Shown one piece after another: positions 45,104-52,913 of a stretch of DNA of 64,000 nt (the stretch's first letter is position 1; every line of letters begins with the position of its first letter). The notes under the pieces were generated by a model that saw only the letters and a list, made by a program, of their open reading frames with translations, was not told where the DNA came from and did not search any database. Source of the DNA: JOPF136 sp035541255 (GTDB lineage: Bacteria > Acidobacteriota > Terriglobia > Acidiferrales > UBA7541); the NCBI GenBank assembly GCA_035541255.1, contig DATKNR010000030.1:1-64000 (forward strand), in the 5' to 3' direction. The translations under genes were made by a program, and so were the position numbers.

Positions 45104-45178
45104 CTAGTAGGTGCCGCGTCCACCGAGGCTCTTCGTGCCGGCCAGCTTCTTGCCCTTCTTCAACGCTTTCTTCGCCAT
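45104..45178 (-). CDS. short basic peptide 3 (24 aa), putative exported/processed peptide
   Basis: 24 aa with eight Lys/Arg and no acidic residue. Conserved head as in peptides 1 and 2; tail Gly-Gly-Arg-Gly-Thr-Tyr, ending in an aromatic residue. A Gly-Gly lies right at the head-tail border, which in many exported peptides is a processing site, but here this is only suggestive. GGAGG at 45186-45190 is 7 bases before the ATG. It has its own sigma-54 promoter, palindromic activator site and terminator, so it is a self-contained transcription unit. Confidence 0.85.
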   Translation of the reverse strand: MAKKALKKGKKLAGTKSLGGRGTY

Positions 45179-45230
45179 TTCGAATCCTCCAACTGGATTT
45201 GATAGGCCCCTGAGGGCTGAATGAGAGTCT

Positions 45231-45246
45231 TGCACTTCTCTTACCA
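45231..45246 (-). promoter_or_regulatory. sigma-54 promoter of peptide unit 3
   Basis: Minus strand TGGTAAGAGAAGTGCA: TGG at -24, GTGCA at -12, GG-N10-GC spacing. The -12 GC is 54 bp before the ATG, identical to unit 2. Confidence 0.75.
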
Positions 45247-45357
45247 AATCCCGCGGCATTTTTTCCACAGCCGCCTGAAGCAAACAATGGGCTTAGAGGC
45301 GACGAAGTTGGGCACGCGGCCAAGAAAAAGTGGAAAAGGGGAGAAAGCAGGTCGTCA

Positions 45358-45374
45358 GGGGGAATTATTCCCCC
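45358..45374. promoter_or_regulatory. palindromic site A upstream of peptide unit 3
   Basis: GGGGGAATTATTCCCCC, a perfect 8+1+8 palindrome. Its centre is 134 bp above the -12 GC of unit 3, nearly the same spacing as site B to unit 2. Best copy of the four. Confidence 0.75.
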
Positions 45375-45536
45375 ATGGATGCCACCAGGAGAGGCTCTCA
45401 TAGGCGATTCGCTCCCGGGGCTTCGTCCGCCTAATTTGGGAAATCGCAGAAGGCGGCCCCGAGTTGGTGGTTTTGCGGTGGCAAAAGGTGCCTGTACTTG
45501 GGGGGACGAGCCGAATTACCACAGGAGCTTCGGAGA

Positions 45537-46925
45537 CTATAATTGGTGCTTCCGGCAGAGATATTTCATCCGGTCTTTGTTCACACCCAGCAGTCTTGCC
45601 GCCTGGATTTTCACACCGGAGGCCTGTGCCAGCGCGGTCTCCACCCACTTTTTTTCGTAGGTTTCGAGCTCGGCTTCTAAGTCGAATCCGGAAGGTGGCA
45701 GGCGGAAACGGCCCCGCGCATCCCGGGTGGCGGCCTGCACGATGTCCCGGGGCAGATCACTCAGTTCTATCCTGTCCCCATCCGTCATCAGCACGATGCG
45801 CTGCACCGCATTCTCCAGCTCGCGGACATTTCCAGGCCAGCGGTAGTTTTGCAGCGCCTGCATGGCTTCTTCGCTCACGGTCTTGGGTTCCGAGTGATTT
45901 GCCACGCAATACACGCGCACAAAATGGTTCACCAGCAGCGGAATATCCGACTCGCGCTCCCGCAGCGGCGGCAGAAACACGGGGACCACGTGAATCCGGA
46001 AGTACAAGTCTTCCCGGAACCGTTTTTCCTCGACTGCCGCTTCCAAATCCTCGTTCGTCGCTGTGAGCAGCCGAAAGTCCACTGCCAGCGGCCGTTTGCC
46101 GCCCAGATGAATCACCGCGTGGTCCTCCAGCACGCGCAGCAGCTTGCTCTGCAATGCCGGGGTCAGCGTACCAATTTCGTCCAGGAACAGAGTTCCCCGG
46201 TGCGCCAACTCGATGCGTCCTTCCTTGCTTTCCGTGGCGCCGGTAAATGCCCCCTTCTCGTACCCGAAAAGCTCCGCCTCCATCAGGGTTTCCGGCAGTG
46301 CAGCGCAATTCACGCTGATAAAGGGACGTGCGCGCCGCTCGCTTAGGTCGTGGATGGCGTGCGCCACCAGCTCTTTTCCCGTTCCGCTCTCTCCGCGGAT
46401 GCACACCGTGGTTGTTTTGGGAGCCACACGGCGGACCAGGTCGAAGATTGGCCGCATGGCGTCGCTCGCGCCAATCAGGTTTCCCAGCGATTCCTTCCGC
46501 TGGATCTGCTCCCGCAGGATGCGGTTCTCCCGTTCCACCCGCTGCTTTTCCACGGCCCGGTCCAGAAAGGGACGGAAAACGTCAGGGTCAATGGGGTGTG
46601 CGAAAAAATCGTACGCGCCCGATTCCATCGCGCGGACAGCCGTGGCTTTGCGCGGGTCGCGGCTCAGGATTACGACCATCGTGTCCATCTCGCGGGAGCG
46701 CAGCCGTTCGACGAGCGCCTCGAACCGGCGGAAGCTCGCGGCCCCGGGTTCCAGGTTGTACAGGATCAAATCGGGCCGCGCTTCATCGATCAACGGCCAT
46801 TCCGATTCTTCCTCGGTGGACTGGTAGATCTCATAATCCGGGAGAAGCCGGCTCACCACCGGCTGCAGACCGCTCACGTCGTTCGTCATGATGACGACGT
46901 GGCAGCGGCTTGGGTTGGGGGACAT
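45537..46925 (-). CDS. sigma-54 activator with degenerate receiver domain
   Basis: 462 aa, NtrC-like architecture. The receiver (about 8-125) has lost key residues: the phospho-acceptor Asp is N57 (LILYNLEPG), the conserved Lys is H110 (FFAHPID), and the acidic pocket is N15-D16; the switch Ser S88 remains. The AAA+ domain is intact, with Walker A GESGTGKE, the sigma-54 contact GAFTGA, Walker B LFLDEIG and arginine-rich sensor motifs. A Fis-type helix-turn-helix ends the protein (KIQAARLLGVNKDRMKYL). There is no histidine kinase beside it. Location behind the peptide units and shared palindromes make it the likely activator of their promoters. ATG at 46925 is preferred over a TTG extension to 47012. 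Confidence 0.9.
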   Translation of the reverse strand: MSPNPSRCHVVIMTNDVSGLQPVVSRLLPDYEIYQSTEEESEWPLIDEARPDLILYNLEPGAASFRRFEALVERLRSREMDTMVVILSRDPRKATAVRAMESGAYDFFAHPIDPDVFRPFLDRAVEKQRVERENRILREQIQRKESLGNLIGASDAMRPIFDLVRRVAPKTTTVCIRGESGTGKELVAHAIHDLSERRARPFISVNCAALPETLMEAELFGYEKGAFTGATESKEGRIELAHRGTLFLDEIGTLTPALQSKLLRVLEDHAVIHLGGKRPLAVDFRLLTATNEDLEAAVEEKRFREDLYFRIHVVPVFLPPLRERESDIPLLVNHFVRVYCVANHSEPKTVSEEAMQALQNYRWPGNVRELENAVQRIVLMTDGDRIELSDLPRDIVQAATRDARGRFRLPPSGFDLEAELETYEKKWVETALAQASGVKIQAARLLGVNKDRMKYLCRKHQL

Positions 46926-47041
46926 ATGGGACTCGAGGTGCGTTGCCGGCCGCTCACAGGGCAGGCTCGCGCAGGCAGGCGCGATTCTAGGAAGCGCCGC
47001 CCGGGTTGTCAAATGAGATTGTCAGGCGAGCTACGCCCTGT

Positions 47042-47058
47042 GGTGGAATAATTTCCCC
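47042..47058. promoter_or_regulatory. palindromic site D upstream of the sigma-54 activator gene
   Basis: GGTGGAATAATTTCCCC, fourth copy of the palindrome. It lies 117 bp before the activator start codon and between it and msrB, so it could mediate autoregulation. No -24/-12 element is seen between the site and the activator gene. Confidence 0.6.
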
Positions 47059-47186
47059 GTGGGGCAGCCAGCACCCTAAGCGGAACGATTCAGGCGGGCG
47101 GGGCCATTCGGGACAGCAGGAGGCCGCCAGGCACTCCTTGCCTCCCGTAGTCAGTGTGCGCATTCCCGCGTCTACTGCGCGACCGG

Positions 47187-47585
47187 CTATTTTTTCTTCT
47201 CGAAATTCAGTGAGGCGGAGTTGATGCAGTACCTTTGGCCGGTGGGCTTTGGACCGTCGTCGAACACATGACCCAGATGAGCGTCGCAGCGGTTGCACTT
47301 CACCTCCAGCCGCCTCATCCCGTAGCTATTGTCCGCTTCGGTGGCCACTCCCTCTTCATCTACCGGCGCGTAAAAGCTGGGCCACCCCGTCCCGGAGTCG
47401 AATTTTGTGTCTGAGCTGAACAGCGGGGCCCCACAGCACACGCAGCGGTAGACACCATTCTCGTGGTGGTCCCAATACTTTCCCGTGAACGCGGGTTCCG
47501 TTGCCGAGCATCGCGCGACGGCATATTGCGTCGGGTCCAGCTGCTGCTTCCATTCTTTGTCTGTTCTCTCCACCTTTTCGGCCAT
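47187..47585 (-). CDS. msrB: peptide-methionine (R)-S-oxide reductase MsrB
   Basis: 132 aa. Reduces the R epimer of methionine sulfoxide. The catalytic Cys is in QRYCINSASL near the C-terminus; two CxxC pairs (CVCC, CNRC) form the structural zinc site. The substrate region SGTGWPSFY is intact. No signal peptide, so cytoplasmic. ATG at 47585 follows GAGGTGA. Works together with MsrA encoded at 12914-13432. Confidence 0.94.
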   Translation of the reverse strand: MAEKVERTDKEWKQQLDPTQYAVARCSATEPAFTGKYWDHHENGVYRCVCCGAPLFSSDTKFDSGTGWPSFYAPVDEEGVATEADNSYGMRRLEVKCNRCDAHLGHVFDDGPKPTGQRYCINSASLNFEKKK

Positions 47586-47725
47586 TGGCGGTCACCTCTT
47601 TCGGATTCGCACATTTTATCAGATGCGGGAATGCGTCCCTGGTTTCCAGTCTGCGGCCCAGCCTGCGGAGACGGGCTTAGTGCTAAGATTTCAGCCGCGC
47701 TGGCACCCTGCTCAGGAGAACCTCA

Positions 47726-48403
47726 ATGACGGACCATCAAACTCCCGCGCCGTCAGATCTGTTGCGGCTGCTGTTGAAGTCGCATCCCTGGCATGGCGTT
47801 CCCATCGGTGCGGATTTTCCTCGGATCGTGACCGTCTACGTGGAGATTGTGCCTACGGACACGGTGAAGTATGAGCTGGATAAGGCCTCCGGTTACCTGC
47901 GCGTGGACCGCCCGCAGAAATTTTCCAATGTTTGTCCCGCGCTTTACGGTCTCATTCCCCAGACCTATTGTGGAGACCGCATCGGTGCGATTTGCTCGCA
48001 ACGCACTGGACGCCATGACGTGAAGGGCGACGGCGATCCGCTGGACATATGCGTGCTCTCGGAGCGAAATTTCTCTCACGGCGACATTCTCCTGCAGGCC
48101 GTCCCCATCGGAGGGCTGCGGATGATTGACGGCAATCAAGCCGACGACAAGATCATCGCCGTGCTCAAGGGCGATGCCGCCTACGGCGGCTGGAAAGACC
48201 TCAGCGAGTGCGCGGACACGCTCGTGCAGCGCTTGCGGCACTACTTTCTTACCTACAAAGACTCGCCGGACGCCTCACCCCGCGCCACCGAAATCACGCA
48301 CATCTATGACGCGCCGGAAGCGCTCGAAATCATCCGCGCAAGCCACGAGGACTACATTGCGCGGTTCGGCGATCTGCCGGATCAGCTCGCCCGCTGTCTC
48401 TAA
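47726..48403 (+). CDS. ppa: inorganic pyrophosphatase (family I)
   Basis: 225 aa. Hydrolyses pyrophosphate to phosphate. The metal-binding signature is present as DGDPLDICVL near residue 100; YELDKASGYLRVDR holds active-site Lys/Arg residues. It is longer than the E. coli type (about 175 aa) because of an N-terminal extension and a C-terminal helix. ATG follows AGGAGAA. Divergent from msrB. Confidence 0.92.
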   Translation: MTDHQTPAPSDLLRLLLKSHPWHGVPIGADFPRIVTVYVEIVPTDTVKYELDKASGYLRVDRPQKFSNVCPALYGLIPQTYCGDRIGAICSQRTGRHDVKGDGDPLDICVLSERNFSHGDILLQAVPIGGLRMIDGNQADDKIIAVLKGDAAYGGWKDLSECADTLVQRLRHYFLTYKDSPDASPRATEITHIYDAPEALEIIRASHEDYIARFGDLPDQLARCL

Positions 48404-48430
48404 TTTTCCGCCGCGCACGGATTCATCCAG

Positions 48431-49975
48431 CTACTGCGCGGACCGGGCGAGCCGAGCCCGCTCTTGAGGATCTCCGCGCAGGGGCCGGCCAGGGTGCGCG
48501 GAACGCTGGAATCCAGCCGGGCTTTTTACCACGGTGCCGTTCACCAGGACCCACTCCACTCCCGCCGCGGGGATTTCGGGATGTTCCACTGTCGCACGGT
48601 CGGCAACCGTTGCCGGATTGAAGATGACGATGTCCGCGTCGGCTCCCACGCTCAGCCGGCCTTTGCGCCGGAATTGCGCCGAACTCTGCTCGAGCCTCCG
48701 GGCGGGAAGAAGCGTCATTTTGGAGAGTGCGTCCATGAGCGTCAGAATTGTCTTCTCCCGCACGTACACGGCAAGCGTCCTGGTAAACGTGCCGGAAGCG
48801 CGAGGGTGGTTGTTGTGGCTCGGCCCAAGAATTCCATCGCTGCCGATCATGATCCACGGTGTTTGCATTGCGCGGGTCACATCCGCCTCCGGAATGGCGA
48901 AAGCGGCGGCAATCCGATGCTCGTGGCGGTAGCGAGCAAACGTTTCCGCAGTCAGCCGCTCCGCGCTCCCCGCGATCTGCAGATCGCTGAACGTGATACG
49001 AAACCGGCGCTGCCACCCGGGAGCAAACCGTTCCGAATCGAGATAGGTGGCCCAGTAGGTGTAGGGATAAGCATCCGCGGTGATGTCCAGACCGCTGCCG
49101 CGCGCCGCCTCCAGCATGGCCACCGATTGCGGCATGGAAAACGTTCCGCCGGTCGAGGTGATGTGCTCGATTTCGGCCGAGGCCCCAGTCTCGCGGCAGT
49201 CGTCGATGATTTCCTGCAGCGCATCCAGGTTGGTACCGGGCCCATCCATCGTGGAATAGCGCGCGTGGAAGAACACTGGAACGTGATAACGGTGTGCCAG
49301 CCGCATCAAAGGCAGAATTTCCTCGCGGCGGATGCCGGGAACGTACTCCAGCGAAAATGAAACGGCTAGCGCGCCTTCCCGCAGCGCGCGGTCACCCCGC
49401 TCAGTCAGTGCTTGAATCTGCGGGTCCGTCGCGGGAGCCGTCAGTGGAATTTGCAGTTCATTCCGGGCCACCGAATAGAAAAATGATGCGCCATAGTTTA
49501 CCGGAGGGCGATGCGCCCCGTAGTAACCGTACCAGGCCGGTGGCTCTGTCGTTCCGCCGTGCAGAGTCAGATTCGTCGTCACTCCATCGGCGATTTTGTT
49601 CCACACTCCCGCCGGGTTCGGGTCGTACGACACCATGTCGATAAAGCCGGGCGCAACCACGTTGCCCACGGCGTCGATTTCTCGCCGGCCCCGTAGCGTT
49701 TCTCGCGTCACCGCGGCAATCCGCCCGTCGCGGATTCCGACATTCATTCCTGCCTGATCGAGCCGCGTTTCCGGATCCATCACGCGCCCGTTGCGAATCA
49801 CCAGATCGTATGTTGCGGCTTCGCGGTCAGGCGTGTTCGCGGCTTGCTGCGAGGTTGCCGAGGAGCGGGCGCCTGCCGCGAGCTGCGCCACGGCCATCAG
49901 GACAAGGAGCTCCACTGGCAAAGCTGAAGTTTGCAGGCCTGCCACTCCTCGGGCGTATGTCGAGCGGGACACCAC
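48431..49975 (-). CDS. D-aminoacylase-like amidohydrolase, probably exported
   Basis: About 514 aa, N-acyl-D-amino-acid deacylase family of the amidohydrolase superfamily. DLVIRNGRVMDPETRLDQAGMNV-type start of the domain, the metal-binding region GFIDMVSYDPN, the EIEHITSTGG motif and DADIVIFNP at the end are visible. A hydrophobic stretch after the start (LPVELLVLMAVAQLAAGA) suggests export. The start is uncertain: GTG at 49975 is used here, whereas an ATG at 50056 would overlap the upstream gene by 47 bp. Substrate unknown; it sits 35 bp behind a PQQ-type dehydrogenase on the same strand. Confidence 0.8.
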   Translation of the reverse strand: MVSRSTYARGVAGLQTSALPVELLVLMAVAQLAAGARSSATSQQAANTPDREAATYDLVIRNGRVMDPETRLDQAGMNVGIRDGRIAAVTRETLRGRREIDAVGNVVAPGFIDMVSYDPNPAGVWNKIADGVTTNLTLHGGTTEPPAWYGYYGAHRPPVNYGASFFYSVARNELQIPLTAPATDPQIQALTERGDRALREGALAVSFSLEYVPGIRREEILPLMRLAHRYHVPVFFHARYSTMDGPGTNLDALQEIIDDCRETGASAEIEHITSTGGTFSMPQSVAMLEAARGSGLDITADAYPYTYWATYLDSERFAPGWQRRFRITFSDLQIAGSAERLTAETFARYRHEHRIAAAFAIPEADVTRAMQTPWIMIGSDGILGPSHNNHPRASGTFTRTLAVYVREKTILTLMDALSKMTLLPARRLEQSSAQFRRKGRLSVGADADIVIFNPATVADRATVEHPEIPAAGVEWVLVNGTVVKSPAGFQRSAHPGRPLRGDPQERARLARSAQ

Positions 49976-50009
49976 GAGTGATCGTAAATTGCCGCCCTGC
50001 CTGGGGAAA

Positions 50010-51683
50010 CTACTTATTTGCGTAGCGTATGCGCCAAATGGAACCCGAGGCGTCATCCGTCACGAGCAGGGAGCCGTCCTGAGCCACCGTAATTCCGACC
50101 GGCCGGCCCCAGACGGAGCCGTCCGGCAGCACGAAGCCGGTTACAAACTCCTCGTATTCGCCCGTGGCGTGGCCCGTTTGGTGCAACGGGATGCGGATCA
50201 CTTCGTAGCCTGTCCGAACCGACCTGTTCCATGAGCCGTGCTCCGAAGCGAAGATGTCGCCCCGGTATTCGGCGGGGAACTGTTTTCCCTCGTAGAAAGT
50301 GAATTCCAGCGACGCGTTGTGCGGCTGCAGCAGCACATCAGGCACGATGACCTTGGCTTTCAGCTCGGGGTGTTTCCCGCGGAGACGCGGGTCCGGATGG
50401 TTTCCGATGTAATACCACGGCCAACCGTAAAATCCGCCCGGAACGACGTGAGTGATGTAATCCGGCACTAGGTCGTCACCCAGTCCGTCTCGTTCGTTTA
50501 CCGAGCACCAGAGCTCGCCTGTCTTCCGATCGAACGCGACTCCGCTCCCCGCGTTGCGCAGGCCGTATGCGTATACGCGTTTTCCCGTTCCGTCGGGGTT
50601 GAATTCCAGAATGTCGGCCCGGTCGTGTTCGCGCGGCGTCGTGTCCGGATCGTCCACGTTCGAGGCCGAGCCAATCGATACGAGCATTTTTCTTCCGTCT
50701 GGAGTGAACGCGATGTCGCGCGTCCAGTGATTTCCGCCGCCGGGCAAGCTGGCGATTCGCTCCGCCGCTCCTCGTGCTTTCATGTCCCCGCTCCGGTAGG
50801 GAAAGCGGAGAATCACGTCCGTCGTGCCAATATAGACGTACTGCGGGTCCGGCCCGGGCGGATAGAAACTGATCCCGTAGGGCAAATGCATCCCGGTTGC
50901 GAAGGTTTCCACTCGTTCAGGTTTCCCCGCCGGGGTGAAACCGCGAAAAACTTTTATGTCGCCGGGTTCGCTCTCGGCTACAAACACATCGCCATTCGGC
51001 GCCGTGCGCGCGAGCCGGGGGTTATCGAGGCCGGTGACGTAGAGTTCCACGACGAATCCACTGGGCGCCTCGGGCCAGGCGTTTTCCGGGCGTTCGACAA
51101 CATGCGGACCATTGCCGGCCGAGTGTGTGGCGTAGGGCTCTGGAAGGTCAGCCACTGCGATTTTTCGGATGGTTCCGGGATGCTCGTAGCGAAAATCCGT
51201 GAACGGAGCGCGAGGTGCCGGCCAGGCGCGCATGGCCGCTTCCATTGCGGGGTTCGACGCTCTTGCGGGCGGCGCTGGAGGCGCGGCGGCCGGCAAGGTT
51301 TTGAGGAACGTGACAATGCGCCAGCGATCCTCCCGTGAAAGGCTGGGCCATCCGGGCATTCCATTTCTCGCGTCGCCGTGCGTGATGTACCAGAAGACTT
51401 CTCCTTCCGGCACGGCCTGCGTTGGTCCCCGGCGCAGGTCAGGCACATTTCCGGAGCCTTCGGCGCGTATCCCGTGACACGGAGCACAATTTTTCTCAAA
51501 CAGTTCGCCGCCCGCCTTTACGGTTGCTTCGTTCCTGGGCGTCGGGTTTTTCCAATTGGCAGTTGCAGCGGGAGCGTTGTGGAACTTTTGGTTCTGAGCT
51601 GTCGCGGACAGCGCGAGCAACGCCGCCAAACCGGCAAGCGCAGCGGCAATTTGTCGCAATACCTTTTCAGTTCTCGTCTGCAC
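50010..51683 (-). CDS. periplasmic PQQ-type sugar dehydrogenase with cytochrome c domain
   Basis: 557 aa. A signal peptide (LAGLAALLALSATAQ) is followed by a class I cytochrome c domain with the heme motif CAPCHG near residue 67 and an axial Met in RNGMPGWP. After a Pro-rich linker comes a six-bladed beta-propeller of the sorbosone/aldose dehydrogenase (YliI-like) family (about 200-550). It probably oxidises a sugar or alcohol in the periplasm and passes electrons through the cytochrome. GTG at 51683 follows GGAGGACC. No PQQ biosynthesis genes are in the window. Confidence 0.87.
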   Translation of the reverse strand: MQTRTEKVLRQIAAALAGLAALLALSATAQNQKFHNAPAATANWKNPTPRNEATVKAGGELFEKNCAPCHGIRAEGSGNVPDLRRGPTQAVPEGEVFWYITHGDARNGMPGWPSLSREDRWRIVTFLKTLPAAAPPAPPARASNPAMEAAMRAWPAPRAPFTDFRYEHPGTIRKIAVADLPEPYATHSAGNGPHVVERPENAWPEAPSGFVVELYVTGLDNPRLARTAPNGDVFVAESEPGDIKVFRGFTPAGKPERVETFATGMHLPYGISFYPPGPDPQYVYIGTTDVILRFPYRSGDMKARGAAERIASLPGGGNHWTRDIAFTPDGRKMLVSIGSASNVDDPDTTPREHDRADILEFNPDGTGKRVYAYGLRNAGSGVAFDRKTGELWCSVNERDGLGDDLVPDYITHVVPGGFYGWPWYYIGNHPDPRLRGKHPELKAKVIVPDVLLQPHNASLEFTFYEGKQFPAEYRGDIFASEHGSWNRSVRTGYEVIRIPLHQTGHATGEYEEFVTGFVLPDGSVWGRPVGITVAQDGSLLVTDDASGSIWRIRYANK

Positions 51684-51771
51684 GGTCCTCCATCTTACGC
51701 CCTCCCGCCTTCGATAAGACGTTCCTCTGCGAGCCAGGCGGAGTGCGCCAGTTTCGGTATACGATGTTAGG

Positions 51772-51847
<76 letters not shown>

Positions 51848-51997
51848 ACGTTTTATTTCTAAGAAACTGCCGTTTCATCCCGTTTGCAAAAAGACCTGCG
51901 GACAGGTGATCTGTTGCTCCCAGTTATAAATCTAACTGACTTGTCATCATCGGCTGCCTATTCGCAAATCTCGTAACTCTCTTCTGGCGTCTTGGCT

Positions 51998-52858
51998 CTA
52001 CTCCGCGGCTTTGAGCGGCTCCCACTGCCAGCCTTCATCTTTCGCGATTACGTAGCCCAACCCGGGATACGGGAAATGGTACGAGTGGACCAGGGCTGCT
52101 TCCCTTGCAGCTTTCCGGAGGAGCCGCCGTCTCGAGCGGACGACCTCGATCGGCTGAAGGTCAAATGCGATCAAGGTCTCGGGATACTCAAGATGCAGCG
52201 GATGACATACCGCGTCGCCCAAGTACACCAACTGTTCGGCGCCGGAGGAGATGCTGAGCGCGATATGCCCGGGCGTGTGCCCCGGAGCCGAGATTGCCGA
52301 TATGCCTGGAAGGATTTCCGTCTCTTGCTCCAGAAGCTCCACCTGCCCCTGGATGCCCAGGAGATTCTTTTGAGCGAATGGGACAAGGACTTCCTGGAAA
52401 TAATCACCCCCCTGTGCCTCCGCTCGGCTCCCGGGCGACAGCCAGAAATCCCATTCCTCTTTCGAGATGACGTACCGTGCCTTAGGAAAGGCAGGCTTGC
52501 CGCGATCATCTAAGTTGGCCCCGACATGATCGGGATGAGCATGCGAGATTATGACCGTCCCGATATCCCGAGGCTCAATTCCTTCCGCGCGAAGCCGGGA
52601 GAGCAGCCGGCCACCGGAGGGAGCGCCTGCGCCCATTCCCGTATCCACCAGTACTCGTTCGTTGCCCGCATCGATGCACAGGGGAATATACGGGACGGCG
52701 ATCTCTTCGGCTGACTCGCCGCGCCCGCACAGCATGCTTTCGTACTTCTCTTTCTGCACATTTGTGAAAAATGCTCCGGCGGGGTAGCGGGAGATGCCGT
52801 CCAGCAACGCGAGACACTGGAACTTCCCCAGGGCAAAGCGAAACGCATCGGATTTCAT
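51998..52858 (-). CDS. MBL-fold metallo-hydrolase
   Basis: 286 aa metallo-beta-lactamase superfamily protein, similar to quorum-quenching lactonase-like or AttM-type proteins. The metal motif is SHAHPDHVG (HxHxDH), followed by a His in APGHTPGHI and an Asp in YLGDAV. Cytoplasmic, no signal peptide. ATG at 52858 follows AGGAAGGA; the longer frame up to 52978 would run into the kinase gene. It belongs to the 3.7 kb insert between the two tRNA-derived repeats. Confidence 0.85.
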   Translation of the reverse strand: MKSDAFRFALGKFQCLALLDGISRYPAGAFFTNVQKEKYESMLCGRGESAEEIAVPYIPLCIDAGNERVLVDTGMGAGAPSGGRLLSRLRAEGIEPRDIGTVIISHAHPDHVGANLDDRGKPAFPKARYVISKEEWDFWLSPGSRAEAQGGDYFQEVLVPFAQKNLLGIQGQVELLEQETEILPGISAISAPGHTPGHIALSISSGAEQLVYLGDAVCHPLHLEYPETLIAFDLQPIEVVRSRRRLLRKAAREAALVHSYHFPYPGLGYVIAKDEGWQWEPLKAAE

Positions 52859-52913
52859 CGCGCGTCCTTCCTGGCGTTTGGTGGTTTCACCGCTTTGCTC
52901 CGGCCGCACAGGG

